Positions 43,924 to 52,946 are shown, numbered from the stretch's first letter. The stretch is DNA of 64,000 bases from Candidatus Rokuibacteriota bacterium (GCA_030647435.1 JAUSJX010000029.1:62001-126000), one strand, 5' to 3'. Notes: generated by a model not told the origin, from the sequence alone. Program-made: numbers and translations.

Positions 43924-44892
43924 TCAGGTGAGCTCGGGGATTACCCAGCGCGGCTTGTCGCCGGCGGCGACGCGCTGGATGTTGTCGAAGCCGTTGCGGA
44001 AGCGGGCGGTCCAGTTCTCCCAGGTGGGCCCCGCCGAGTGCGGCGTGAGCGTGACGTTCGGCAGCGCGAAGAGCGGATGGCTCGGCGCGGGAGGCTCCTC
44101 GACGAACACGTCGAGCCCGGCGCCCGCGATCTGGCCCTGCGTGAGCGCCCGGTGGAGCGCGTCTTCGTCCACCACGGGCCCGCGGCAGGTGTTGATGACA
44201 ATCGCGCTCCGCTTCATCATCCCGAGCTCGCGCGCTCCCAGGAGCCTGCGCGTCGAGTCCGTGAGCGGCACGTGCAAGCTCACGACGTCCGAGGTGCGCA
44301 GGAGCTCCTCCAGGAGCACGAAGCGGGCCCCTATCGCGTCCTCCTGGTCCTCGGTGAGGCGGGCGATGTCGTAGTACTGGACGGCCATGTCGAACGGCGC
44401 CGCCCGGCGGGCGACCTTCTTGCCGATGTTGCCGAGGCCCACGATACCGAGCGTCTTGCCCGCCAGCTCGTAGATGCGCGACTCGTTCGGGTTGCCCGCG
44501 CGCCACTTCCCCGCGACCACGTCGTTGTGGAAGCGGACGACCCGCTTCAGGACGGCCAGCATGAGCATGATCGTGTGCTCGGCCACGGCGATGGCGTTGG
44601 CACCGCCGTTGTTCGCCACGGGCACCTTCGCTTTCCGGGCCGCTTCGATATCGACGTGGTCGTACCCGGCGCTGATGAGTTGGACGAGGCGCATCTTCGT
44701 CGCCGAACGGAAGAACTCGCCGCCCATCTGGCGCGCGAGACCCAGGTAGAACTCGGCCGTCGGGGCCGCTTCGTAGAACTCCGGCGTACCGGGTTCCGCC
44801 ATCACCAGCTCGAAATCGGGCGGCGTCAGGCTCCGCGCGATCTCCATGATCGCGTCGGCCTGCTTGGGAGCGAAGAGGATCTTGGTCGCCAT
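43924..44892 (-). CDS. D-2-hydroxyacid dehydrogenase family protein
   Basis: 322 residues. NAD(P)-dependent: LQLISAGYDHVDIEAARKAK-like substrate domain (here VQLISAGYDHVD), Rossmann GLGNIGKKVARR, catalytic Arg in INTCRGPVVDEDAL, Glu in VFVEEPPAPSHPL and His in TLTPHSAGPTWENW. Acts on glycerate/lactate-like acids. Followed upstream (28 bases) by a cupin on the same strand. Confidence 0.94.
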   Translation of the reverse strand: MATKILFAPKQADAIMEIARSLTPPDFELVMAEPGTPEFYEAAPTAEFYLGLARQMGGEFFRSATKMRLVQLISAGYDHVDIEAARKAKVPVANNGGANAIAVAEHTIMLMLAVLKRVVRFHNDVVAGKWRAGNPNESRIYELAGKTLGIVGLGNIGKKVARRAAPFDMAVQYYDIARLTEDQEDAIGARFVLLEELLRTSDVVSLHVPLTDSTRRLLGARELGMMKRSAIVINTCRGPVVDEDALHRALTQGQIAGAGLDVFVEEPPAPSHPLFALPNVTLTPHSAGPTWENWTARFRNGFDNIQRVAAGDKPRWVIPELT

Positions 44893-44920
44893 GGGGTCTC
44901 CTTGGTCACTGCTGCTGGGG

Positions 44921-45262
44921 TCACTGCTGCTGGAGCGGAATCGTGGTCGTCAGGCAGGGCTGGGTGCCGTAGACCTTCGTGGTGTGTCCCTGCCCCGTTG
45001 TGTCCTCGACCAGCCGCGCGTCGCCGGGACCGAAGAGGTGCTTCGAGCCGTCGCCCAGGCCGATCTCGAGCTGGCCCGACAGGATGATGACGAACTGCCG
45101 GCGCGGAGCCGGATGCCAGTCCAGGAAGCGCCCAACCGGGTCTTCCCTGAACGAGATCTGCGTCGTCGCCAGGCCCTTGCCCCAGTCGGGGGTCTTGTCG
45201 AGCGCGATCGGCTCGACGCGGGACTTGCTGTCGGCGCCCGTGTACAGTCGGAACAGTGCCAT
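44921..45262 (-). CDS. Single-domain cupin protein
   Basis: 113 residues from the ATG at 45262, with GGGAGG upstream. Compact beta-barrel: FLDWHPAPRRQFVIILSGQL and GDGSKHLFGPGDARLVEDTT, then GQGHTTKVYGTQPC. Metal-ligand His residues in the first motif are partly replaced (HPAPRRQ), so it may bind a ligand without catalysis. Divergent from the LLM gene. Confidence 0.85.
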   Translation of the reverse strand: MALFRLYTGADSKSRVEPIALDKTPDWGKGLATTQISFREDPVGRFLDWHPAPRRQFVIILSGQLEIGLGDGSKHLFGPGDARLVEDTTGQGHTTKVYGTQPCLTTTIPLQQQ

Positions 45263-45384
45263 CGCTGCCTCCCGGTCTCGTGGTGAATAACCTCGTAGTG
45301 GAAAACGACGGGATAGTAGCACGCGGTGGGGGCCCTGAAACGCGCCTTGAACACGGAGGACCCCCGCGCTACTCTTGCCCCCTT

Positions 45385-46431
45385 ATGCACTTCGGCGTAT
45401 TCATCGAGGAGCTGCGGCCCGGAGTCGGCGAGGCCGACGCGTTCCGCGAAAGCTTCGAGACGGTGGACGCCGCCGAGACCCTGGGGTTCGACTGCGTGTG
45501 GCTCGGCGAGATCCACTTCAACCCGGCCCGCTCCGTGCTCTCCTCGCCGATCGCGATGGCCACCGCGATCGCCGCCCGCACCAAGCGGATCCACGTCGGG
45601 ACGGCGGTGCAGGTCCTGCCGCTGAACCATCCGCTCCGCATCGCAGAGGACACCGCCACCGTGGACCACCTCAGCGAGGGACGCTTCGAGTTCGGGATCG
45701 GGCGCAGCGGAGCCCCGCGCGCCTACGACGTCCTCGGCATTCCCTACGGCGAGAGCCAGGCCCGCTTCCGCGAAGCGCTCGCGATCATCAAGGAAGCCTG
45801 GAAGGGCCAGCCGTTCAGCTACGAGGGCAAGTTCTACCGCTTCGAGAACGCGACCGTCGCGCCGCGCCCGTACCAGAAGCCGCATCCGCCCATCCGCATG
45901 GCCGCCAATACTCCCGACACGTTTTCGCTTGTCGGCGAGCTGGGGCTGGCGCTCTTCGCGGGCCTGCGCGACCTGGACATCCCCGAGCTGGTCGAGTGTC
46001 TTCAGCTGTACCGTCGCGCCTGGCGCGAGGCGGGCCACCCGGGACGGCCGAGCGTCTACCTCCGCATCCCCGTCTACGCGGGTCTCACGGAGTCGGGCGC
46101 GCTCGAGGAGCCGCGGGAGAGCATCACAGCCTTCTTCCGCCGCCAGGCCGACCTCATGAAGACCTCGGTCGGGCGGGCGGGCGCGGGCCCGGCGGACCGG
46201 CGCGCGGCCAAGGCGGAGCGGCTGGGGCAGCTGCCGTACGAGGAGATCCTTCGCACGCGCGTGGCATTTGGCACGGCCGCCCAGCTGATCGAGCGCCTGA
46301 CCGAGCTCCGAGACGAGCTCGGCCTCGACGGCATCGTGGTCGAGCCGAACCCCGCCGGCCTGATCCCGACGGAATACGCCGCGCGGAGTCTCAGCATCGT
46401 AGCCCGCGACGTCATGCCCGCGTTCAAGTAA
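45385..46431 (+). CDS. LLM-class flavin-dependent oxidoreductase
   Basis: 348 residues from ATG 45385. Bacterial luciferase-like barrel: MHFGVFIEELRPGVGEADAF, GFDCVWLGEIHFNPARSVLS, VGTAVQVLPLNHPLRIAEDT, GRFEFGIGRSGAPRAYDVLG and PRPYQKPHPPIRMAAN. Closely fits FMNH2-dependent monooxygenases (alkanal monooxygenase-like). Substrate unknown. Divergent from the cupin; convergent with the DUF411 selenoprotein. Confidence 0.93.
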   Translation: MHFGVFIEELRPGVGEADAFRESFETVDAAETLGFDCVWLGEIHFNPARSVLSSPIAMATAIAARTKRIHVGTAVQVLPLNHPLRIAEDTATVDHLSEGRFEFGIGRSGAPRAYDVLGIPYGESQARFREALAIIKEAWKGQPFSYEGKFYRFENATVAPRPYQKPHPPIRMAANTPDTFSLVGELGLALFAGLRDLDIPELVECLQLYRRAWREAGHPGRPSVYLRIPVYAGLTESGALEEPRESITAFFRRQADLMKTSVGRAGAGPADRRAAKAERLGQLPYEEILRTRVAFGTAAQLIERLTELRDELGLDGIVVEPNPAGLIPTEYAARSLSIVARDVMPAFK

Positions 46432-46455
46432 GTATCGTTGGTTCTTCGCGCAGCC

Positions 46456-46914
46456 CTAGCGGGTGGCGAAGACGGCGGTCTTGCCGGAGCGGTCGAAGAT
46501 CAGGACCTGGTAGGGCTCGGACGTCTGGCCCGAGGACTCCATGCCGGGCGAGCCGGCGGGCATGCCGGGCACGGCGAGGCCCGCCGCGCGCGGGCGCTCC
46601 CGCAGCAGGCGGTCGATGAGATCGGCCGGCACGTGGCCCTCGATCACGTAGCCCTCGACGAGAGCGGTGTGACAAGCCTCGAGGCGCTTGGGGACGCCAT
46701 AGCGCCGCTTGATCGGCGTGACGTCGGGGACGTTCTCCTCCTTGACCGGATAACCGCTGGCGCGCAGGTGACCCACCCACCCTTCGCAGCAGCCTCAGGT
46801 GGGCTCCTTGTACACAAGCACCGTGGGCTTGCCCGCCGCCGCGGCCGGCGTTCCGAGCAGGCCGATTAGCCCGACGGCGAAAAATCCTCTCCGAGAGATC
46901 CGGCCCGCGCTCAT
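46456..46914 (-). CDS. DUF411 selenoprotein with Tat-like signal (in-frame UGA as Sec)
   Basis: 152 residues from the ATG at 46914 when TGA 46797-46795 (codon 40) is Sec. The N-terminus SRRGFFAVGLIGLLGTPAAA has a twin-arginine-like motif, so periplasmic export is likely. DUF411 proteins carry K-x-P-T-C-G-C-C; here it reads LVYKEPT-U-GCCEGWVGHLRAS, so U takes the first Cys. The remainder (KRRYGVPKRLEACHTALVEG, YVIEGHVPADLIDRLL, LAVPGMPAGSPGME) is typical. DUF411 genes are often near copper-handling genes; none is adjacent here. A GGU-loop hairpin follows the UGA. The ORF starting at 46776 lacks both signal and motif. Confidence 0.85.
46764..46780 (-). promoter_or_regulatory. Candidate bacterial SECIS hairpin (DUF411 gene)
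   Basis: On the - strand GGTG (46777-46774), loop GGT (46773-46771), CACC (46770-46767), extended by G-U, U-G and G-C pairs outwards. The loop is 22-24 nt after the UGA. It is the weakest of the four stems because part of it uses G-U pairs and G-rich slippage is possible. Confidence 0.55.
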
Positions 46915-46973
46915 AGACGGGAGCATACACGATATGTTATCTAGGTTCCCAGTGAACCCCAAGGAGAGCATCC

Positions 46974-47768
46974 ATGAGTGACGCGGCGCCCCTCTTGATG
47001 GAGAAGGACGGACCGATCGGCTGGCTCATCTTCAACCGGCCGGAGAAGCGGAATGCCGTGGGCATCGAGACGTGGCAGCTCATGCCGGACTACGTCAAGG
47101 ACCTGGCCTCCGACGACGCCATCCGCGTGGTCATCCTGCGCGGGGCCGGCGACAAGGCTTTCGTCGCGGGCGCCGATATCTCGCAGTTCAAGGACCGCCG
47201 GCGCAACATGGAGGACGAAGCGGAGTACCGCCGCATCGGCGCGCGCGGACGCGAGGCGCTCGCCACGCTGACGAAGCCGCTGCTCGCCATGATCCACGGG
47301 TACTGCGTGGGCGGCGGCGTCGCCATCGCCATCGGCTGCGACATGCGCATCGCGTCGGACGACGCGCGCTTCGGCATCCCCGCGGCGCGCCTCGGCCTCG
47401 GCTACCACTACAGCGGCATGGAGCAGCTGATGGCCCTCGTCGGCCCGTCGTTCACGAAGGAGATCTTCTTCACCGCCCGCACCAACTGGAGCGCCCAGGA
47501 CGCGCTCCGCATGGGCCTGATCAACCAGGTCGTGCCCAAGGCGGAGCTGGAGGCCTTCACGCGCGAGTACGCGCTCACGATCGCGAAAAACGCGCCGCTG
47601 ACGATCCGCTCGGCCAAGGCCACCGTGAACGAGCTCTCGCGGCCGGCGGAGAAGCGCGATTTCGCCATGCTCGAGCGCCTGATCGCCGACTGCTTCAACA
47701 GCGAGGACTACCAGGAGGGCGTCCGGGCCTTCTCGGAGAAGCGTCGCCCGCAGTTCCAGGGGCGGTAG
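46974..47768 (+). CDS. Enoyl-CoA hydratase/isomerase family protein
   Basis: 264 residues, with AAGGAGAG upstream. Crotonase fold: FNRPEKRNAVGIETWQLM, oxyanion-hole FVAGADISQFKDR, GYCVGGGVAIAIGCDMRIAS, RFGIPAARLGLGYHYSGMEQ and RMGLINQVVPKAELEAF. The usual Glu general acids around residues 115 and 135 are not both obvious, so hydratase versus isomerase or hydrolase cannot be decided. First gene of a + strand catabolic run. Confidence 0.92.
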   Translation: MSDAAPLLMEKDGPIGWLIFNRPEKRNAVGIETWQLMPDYVKDLASDDAIRVVILRGAGDKAFVAGADISQFKDRRRNMEDEAEYRRIGARGREALATLTKPLLAMIHGYCVGGGVAIAIGCDMRIASDDARFGIPAARLGLGYHYSGMEQLMALVGPSFTKEIFFTARTNWSAQDALRMGLINQVVPKAELEAFTREYALTIAKNAPLTIRSAKATVNELSRPAEKRDFAMLERLIADCFNSEDYQEGVRAFSEKRRPQFQGR

Positions 47769-47779
47769 CAGGCACATAG

Positions 47780-47850
47780 CCCCCTCACCCTTAGGCCCCC
47801 TCACCCTGCCCTCTCCCCGCGACGGGGGAGCGGGAAAGACGGGGAGAGGG
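47780..47850. repeat. GC-rich extragenic palindrome, expanded loop
   Basis: Contains CCCCTCACCCTTAGG, then CCCTCACCCTGCCCTCTCCCC (47800-47818 region) and, after 22 bases, GGGGAGAGGG (47841-47850). Same family as 16715-16749; here part of the right arm is diverged. It fills the gap between two catabolic genes. Confidence 0.75.
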
Positions 47851-47872
47851 AGATACGCGCAGGAGGTGCCCG

Positions 47873-49306
47873 ATGAGCGGCAACGGTCATGGAAGCCCGG
47901 CAGCCATTCGAGCGCGCTTGAACCATCCGGTGATCGACGCCGACGGGCACTGGCTCGAGTACCGCCCCGTCCTCGCCGAGCAGCTGCGGAAGGTCGGCGG
48001 GAGCGTTGCTGCGGACGGCTTTGCCTCGGTCGGGCGCGATACGCGCGAGGCGCTGTCCATGTCGGTGGACGAGCGGCGCCGGCGCCGGATCTCGCAGGAG
48101 GCATTCTGGGGTTCGCCCGAGCGGAACACGCGCGATCGGGCCACGGGCCTGCTGCCGCAGCTCCTCTACGAACGACTCGACGAGCTCGGCATCGACTTCG
48201 CGGTCCTGTACCCGACGGTCGGGCTGCGCGTGCCCCGCATCAGCGACGACGCCCAGCGGCGCGCCACGTGCCGGGCGTTCAACGTGGTCACCGCCGACTA
48301 CTTCCGGGACTTCGCCGACCGCATGACGCCCGCGGCGGTCATCCCGGTGCACACGCCGGACGAAGCGATCGAGGAGTTGGAATACTGCGCGCGCCAGCTC
48401 GGTTTCAAGGTCGCGATGTTCGGCAGCCTCATCGCCCGCCCGGCTGCCGCCCAGGACGGCGCCGTCACGTGGTACGACCCGCTCGGCCTCGACAGCGAGT
48501 ACGACTACGATGCGCTGTGGGCCAAGTGCGCCGAGCTTCGCGTCGCGCCGACCTTCCACACCGGCGTCCGCCGGCAGGGCCTGCGGCTGTCGCCGACGAA
48601 CTTCACCTACAACCACATCGGCCACTTTGCCGCCGCCGGCCACGCCGTCTGCAAGGCGCTATTCCTGGGGGGAGTCACGCGGCGATTCCCGGGGTTGAAC
48701 TTCGCGTTTCTCGAGGGCGGCGTGGGCTGGGCGTGCATGCTCTACGCCGATCTCATCGGCCACTGGGAGAAGCGCAACCGCAAGGCGCTCGAGCATACCG
48801 ATCCCCGCTCCCTCGACCGCGCGCTGCTCATGGACCTCGTGCGGAAGTACGGCAGCGAGGACATGGCGGCCGCGCTGCGCGAGCGCGACGGCTGGCCCAA
48901 CCCCGACGCCGTCACGGCCACGGGCGGCATCGCCGATCTGGACGACTACTCCGCGTGCCGGATCGAGCGCAAGGAAGACCTGCGGGATCTCTTCACCAAG
49001 CAGTTCTATTTCGGCTGCGAGGCCGACGACCGGAGCAACGCCTGGGCGTTCGACCGCCGCGTGAACCCGTTCGGCGCGCGGCTCAACGCCATCTTCGGCT
49101 CCGACATCGGCCACTTCGACGTGCCGGACATGCTGGACGTGCTGCCCGAGGCCTACGAGCTGTGCGAGGATGGCCTCATCACCGCCGACGACTTCCGCGA
49201 TTTCACGTTCGCCAACGCCGTGCGGCTCTGGGGCACGGTCAACCCAGCCTTCTTCAGCGGTACCGTGGTGGAGAAGGCAGCCGCCCAAGTGCTCGGGACG
49301 GCCTGA
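47873..49306 (+). CDS. Amidohydrolase-2 family protein
   Basis: 477 residues. Metal-dependent TIM-barrel hydrolase or decarboxylase (ACMSD-like): DADGHWLEYRPVLAEQ takes the place of the usual DxHxH, AVLYPTVGLRVPRISDDAQR, PTFHTGVRRQGLRLSPTNFT (His), FAFLEGGVGWACMLYADLIG, and FGSDIGHFDVPDMLDVLPEA with the metal-binding Asp. Long for the family because of an insert after residue 330. Acts with the following alpha/beta hydrolase in an unknown degradation pathway. Confidence 0.9.
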   Translation: MSGNGHGSPAAIRARLNHPVIDADGHWLEYRPVLAEQLRKVGGSVAADGFASVGRDTREALSMSVDERRRRRISQEAFWGSPERNTRDRATGLLPQLLYERLDELGIDFAVLYPTVGLRVPRISDDAQRRATCRAFNVVTADYFRDFADRMTPAAVIPVHTPDEAIEELEYCARQLGFKVAMFGSLIARPAAAQDGAVTWYDPLGLDSEYDYDALWAKCAELRVAPTFHTGVRRQGLRLSPTNFTYNHIGHFAAAGHAVCKALFLGGVTRRFPGLNFAFLEGGVGWACMLYADLIGHWEKRNRKALEHTDPRSLDRALLMDLVRKYGSEDMAAALRERDGWPNPDAVTATGGIADLDDYSACRIERKEDLRDLFTKQFYFGCEADDRSNAWAFDRRVNPFGARLNAIFGSDIGHFDVPDMLDVLPEAYELCEDGLITADDFRDFTFANAVRLWGTVNPAFFSGTVVEKAAAQVLGTA

Positions 49307-49317
49307 GGAGCGAATCA

Positions 49318-50192
49318 TGGCCATCAACGCAGCCGTCACGTCCGCGATCGACGTCGAAGATGTCGAATATCTCCGCCATGGGGACAAGCCGCTCCTGGCG
49401 CGCCTCTTCAAGCCGCGCGGCACGGGACCCTTCCCGCTGATCGTCGAGCTCCACGGCGGCGCCTGGTGCAAGGGCGATCGCCTGAACGACACCGCACTCA
49501 ACGAGCCCCTGGCGAAGAGCGGCGTGGTCGTGGCGGCGCTGGACTTCCGCATGCCGCCGGAGGCCGGGTACCCTGCCTCGATGGCCGACATCAACTACGC
49601 GATCCGCTGGTTCAAGACACGCGCGACCGAGCTCGGCAGCCGCCCCGCCATGGTCGGCGTCCTGGGCATCTCGAGCGGCTCGCACCAGGGCATGCTGAGC
49701 GCGATGCGTCCGCGTGACTCGCGCTACTCGGCGATTCCGCTGCCCGCCGGCGCCCCTGCGGTCGATGCCACGGTCCGCGCCGTCGTCCTGTGCTGGCCGG
49801 TTATCGACCCGCTGGGGCGCTATCACTACGCGAAGAAGCTGAAAGCGGGCGGCAAGCCGTACCCGGACGTCGTGGATCAGGTGCTGCCGCTCCACGATCA
49901 GTACTGGCAGACGGAGGCCGCCATGGCCGAGGGCAATCCGGTCCTCGCACTCGAGCGCGGCGAGCGGGTCGAGATGCCGCCGGTCCTCTACCTCCAGGGC
50001 ACCAACGACCCGGCGCACCCGCGTCCCCACCTCGATCGGTTCGTGGCCGGGTACCGCAAGGCGGGCGGCCAGGTCGAGCTGGAGCTCTACGACGACGCCG
50101 GGCAGTCGTTCATCACAAAGAACCCAACTTCACCTACCGCCGTCCGGGCGATGGACAAGATCATCGAATTCGTGCACAAGCAGATCCGGTAA
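49318..50192 (+). CDS. Alpha/beta hydrolase (esterase/BD-FAE-like)
   Basis: 291 residues from ATG 49318, 12 bases after the amidohydrolase. HGG-type oxyanion hole LHGGAWCKGDRLND, nucleophile elbow GVLGISSGSHQGML (Ser in GxSxG), acid near LYLQGTNDPAHPRPHLDRF and a C-terminal segment ELYDDAGQSFITKN where the His would usually lie: the triad His is not evident, with Gln-Ser in its place. Carboxyl-esterase activity inferred. Confidence 0.85.
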
Positions 50193-50198
50193 CGCCGC

Positions 50199-50867
50199 AT
50201 GCCGACCAAGCTGAAGGGCGCGGGGCTCCTCATGGTCTGGGCGGACGTCCCGGCCGACAAGGAGAAAGAGTTCAACCGCTGGTACAACGAGGAGCATCTG
50301 CGCGAGCGGCTGGCCGTGCGGGGTTTTCTCTCCGGAGCCCGCTATGAAGCCGTGAAGAGCGGGCCGAAGCACCTCGCCTGCTACGAGCTGGAAGACGTCT
50401 CCGTGCTGGAGAGCGCGGCGTACAAGCGCGTCCAGGCGCACCCGACGGAATGGACCCAGCGCTGCTCTCCCGAGGCCATCGGCACGACATTCATCCGCAA
50501 CGTCTACACGATGATCCACCCGAAGACGCTCACGCCGGAGGCGGCGCAGGGCGGCATGGCGCCTGCGCTCCAGATCGGGCGCATGGATGTGCCGCCCGAA
50601 GTCGACGCGGATTTCAACGACTGGTACAACACCATCTACGTGCCCAACTATGAAAAGGTGCCGGGCGTGATCCGTGGCCGGCGCTATCGAGCGGTGGTCG
50701 GCTCGCCGACGTACCTCACGCTCTACGAGTTCGAGCGGCCCGATGTATCCGAGAGCGCCGCATGGCTGGCCCAGCGGGACATCTCACCGGTGACGCACCG
50801 CATACGCCCGCACATGCGGCACGCGCCGGGCTCTCCCGGCATCTGGGTGAAGACGGTCCAGGGTTGA
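50199..50867 (+). CDS. Tandem dimeric alpha/beta-barrel (DUF4286-like) protein
   Basis: 222 residues. Two similar halves with the motif FNRWYNEEHLRERLAVRGFL in the first and FNDWYNTIYVPNYEKVPGVI in the second, each followed by a strand ending in YELE or YEFE. This is an EthD/DUF4286-type ferredoxin-like fold duplicated in one chain. Such proteins accompany ring-degradation pathways but most have no assigned activity. Confidence 0.8.
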   Translation: MPTKLKGAGLLMVWADVPADKEKEFNRWYNEEHLRERLAVRGFLSGARYEAVKSGPKHLACYELEDVSVLESAAYKRVQAHPTEWTQRCSPEAIGTTFIRNVYTMIHPKTLTPEAAQGGMAPALQIGRMDVPPEVDADFNDWYNTIYVPNYEKVPGVIRGRRYRAVVGSPTYLTLYEFERPDVSESAAWLAQRDISPVTHRIRPHMRHAPGSPGIWVKTVQG

Positions 50868-50874
50868 CGCGGCA

Positions 50875-50938
50875 CCCCTCACCCTACCCTCTCCCCAGTG
50901 GGGAGAGGGAGAGTTAGCGCTCCCCAGGGGGGAGAGGG
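50875..50938. repeat. GC-rich extragenic palindrome pair at convergent gene ends
   Basis: CCCCTCACCCTACCCTCTCC-CCAGTGG-GGAGAGGG (50875-50909), followed by a second partial copy CTCCCCAGGGGGGAGAGGG (to 50938). The element lies between convergent genes and supplies the last ten codons and stop of the - strand LLM gene. Confidence 0.85.
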
Positions 50939-51987
50939 AGACTTAGGGCGCGGCGCACGCGCGGGAGCACCTCGCGCGCCATCCGAGCCGTGTAGCCGCT
51001 CTCGGGATCGTCGGGGAACTCCGGGTTCGGGATCGGATGCAGGACGACGTAGTCGAACTCGGCCGGCGCGCCGCGGAGCACGTCGGTCAGCCGGTCGGCA
51101 ACCTCGCGGGGGCCCCCGCGGAGGCTGAAGGCGTCGGCCGCGCTCTCCGGCAGGAAATCCACGACCCGTCCGCTCGCCTCGAGGTCGAGCGCGTGGTGGA
51201 AGTCGGGCCAGACCTTGTGTTCCCGCTTGAGCGTCTCCGGATCCTCCCCCGTCCACGTGAGGCGCGGCGGGTCGAACAACGCCGGCGAGTACTCGTAGTA
51301 TCCGGCCGCCATGGACTTGGCCATCGTCAGCGCACGGGCCGGATCGTCCACGAGCACGGTGTGGAATACGGCGCCCAGGCGGACGGCGGCAGGGTCGCGC
51401 CCCGCGTCGGCTGCGCCCGCGCGGATGGCCTCGACGGCCGTCGCGATGTTCGCCTCATGCGTGCCCACGCGGATGAAGACCCCGTCAGCAACTCCGCCCG
51501 CCATCCGGAGCGTGCGCGGGCCGCCGGCGGCGATCCAGATCGGCACGGGCCGGTGGTGCGGCAGTCGCGCGGGCCGCTCGGCGCCGACGTCGACCGCCTC
51601 GCCGTCCAGCAGCGCGCGCATCAGGCGCGTGGCCGCCTCGAGCTCCTTCACCCGCGCCGGCTTCAGGCCGGCGAGTCTCACGGCCGTGTCGCCGACGCCC
51701 CAGCCGAGGAGCGTGCGCCCGGGCGCCAGCTCGTCGATCGTCGCGATCGAGGACGCGGTGACCGTGGGGTGCCGGTTCACGGGATTGGCAAGGAGGGTCC
51801 CGAGCGTGATGCGCTCGGTCGCGCGGGCCGCCGCCGCGAGCAAGACGTAGGTATCGCGCCGCCGGAGCTGCGAGTCCGGCTGGAGCGCCGCATCCCAGCC
51901 GAGCATCTCCGCCCGCCGCACGTCGGCGGCAAACGCGTCCACTGAGCGTGAGTCGAACCGGTTCAATCCGAAGCGGGGAATCTTCAA
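50914..51987 (-). CDS. LLM-class flavin-dependent oxidoreductase with repeat-encoded tail
   Basis: 357 residues from a TTG at 51987 that overlaps the preceding stop (TTGA); no better start is seen, since earlier codons run into the dehydrogenase gene. Luciferase-like barrel: VRRAEMLGWDAALQPDSQLR, TERITLGTLLANPVNRHPTV, GRTLLGWGVGDTAVRLAGLK, PVPIWIAAGGPRTLRMAGGV. The C-terminal SLPLPPGER is translated from the extragenic palindrome. Substrate unknown; F420 or FMN likely. Confidence 0.88.
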   Translation of the reverse strand: MKIPRFGLNRFDSRSVDAFAADVRRAEMLGWDAALQPDSQLRRRDTYVLLAAAARATERITLGTLLANPVNRHPTVTASSIATIDELAPGRTLLGWGVGDTAVRLAGLKPARVKELEAATRLMRALLDGEAVDVGAERPARLPHHRPVPIWIAAGGPRTLRMAGGVADGVFIRVGTHEANIATAVEAIRAGAADAGRDPAAVRLGAVFHTVLVDDPARALTMAKSMAAGYYEYSPALFDPPRLTWTGEDPETLKREHKVWPDFHHALDLEASGRVVDFLPESAADAFSLRGGPREVADRLTDVLRGAPAEFDYVVLHPIPNPEFPDDPESGYTARMAREVLPRVRRALSLPLPPGER

Positions 51988-52946
51988 TAGCCCTTCTGCT
52001 TGTCGATCAACGCGAGGAGCGGCCGTCCGTCCTGGAGCCGGCGCAGGTTCTCGCAGAAGGTCGCGATCACGCGACCCGCGCGGCGGGGCGACCCGCCCGC
52101 GGTGTGCGGGGTCACGATGACTCGCGGGTGCCGCCACAGCGGGTGATCCTTGGGCAGCGGCTCGGGATCGGTGACGTCGAGCCCAGCGCCCCAGATGAGC
52201 CCCTCGTTGACGGCCTCCCACACATCCTCGCCGCGGATGATCTCGCCCCGGGTGACGTTGATCAGGATGGCGTGCCGCCGCATCTGGGCGAAGCGCTCGC
52301 GGGTGAAGAGGTGGTGCGTCGCCTTGGTCAGCGGCAGGGCGATCACCACCACGTCGGATGCGCCCAGCAGATCGGCCAGGCGATCGGGCGTCCAGATCGC
52401 CTCCACGCCCGGCTCGGGCTCGACGGGCTCGATATCCACGCCGAGCACGCGCATCCCGAAGGCTACCGCGCGCTTCGCGACGGCGCGGCCGGTTCCCCCG
52501 AAACCCACGATGCCCATCGTCTGCTCGTAGAGCTCGCGCTGGTGCACGCGGATGGGCTCGCGCAGGTCGTAGTCCGGCGTGCGGATCGCGGTGTGCAGCC
52601 CGCGCGTGAGTCCCAGGAGGAGCGCAAAGGCGTGCTCCGAGAGATGGATGCCGACGTCGCCCTTCTCGCTGGCCAGCGGCACGTCGCTGTTCGCGAGCTC
52701 AGCCGTGAGGATATTGTCCACCCCCGCGCCGATCGAATGGTACAAGCGGAGCTTCGGGGCGAGAGAGAAGTTGTCGGGATGCACGCGCCCAAAGATGATG
52801 TCGGTGTCCGGCAGCTCGCGGCGCTGGGTGGCGATGTCCTTGGCCTCTACGATGCGGCCGCCCGATCCCGCGGCCTCGAGGATATTCGCGCGGTCGGCTT
52901 CGCTCAGCGCGGACACGATCAGATTCGGGACGAAGAGGATCTTCAT
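51984..52946 (-). CDS. D-2-hydroxyacid dehydrogenase family protein
   Basis: 320 residues from the ATG at 52946. LYHSIGAGVDNILTAELANS, Rossmann GIVGFGGTGRAVAKRA, catalytic Arg in INVTRGEIIRGEDVWEAVNE, Glu in DVTDPEPLPKDHPLW (where Glu replaces by position) and His in VIVTPHTAGGSPRRAGR. A different subfamily from the copy at 43924. The start codon is embedded in the stop of a relic amidohydrolase (ATGA). Confidence 0.93.
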   Translation of the reverse strand: MKILFVPNLIVSALSEADRANILEAAGSGGRIVEAKDIATQRRELPDTDIIFGRVHPDNFSLAPKLRLYHSIGAGVDNILTAELANSDVPLASEKGDVGIHLSEHAFALLLGLTRGLHTAIRTPDYDLREPIRVHQRELYEQTMGIVGFGGTGRAVAKRAVAFGMRVLGVDIEPVEPEPGVEAIWTPDRLADLLGASDVVVIALPLTKATHHLFTRERFAQMRRHAILINVTRGEIIRGEDVWEAVNEGLIWGAGLDVTDPEPLPKDHPLWRHPRVIVTPHTAGGSPRRAGRVIATFCENLRRLQDGRPLLALIDKQKGY

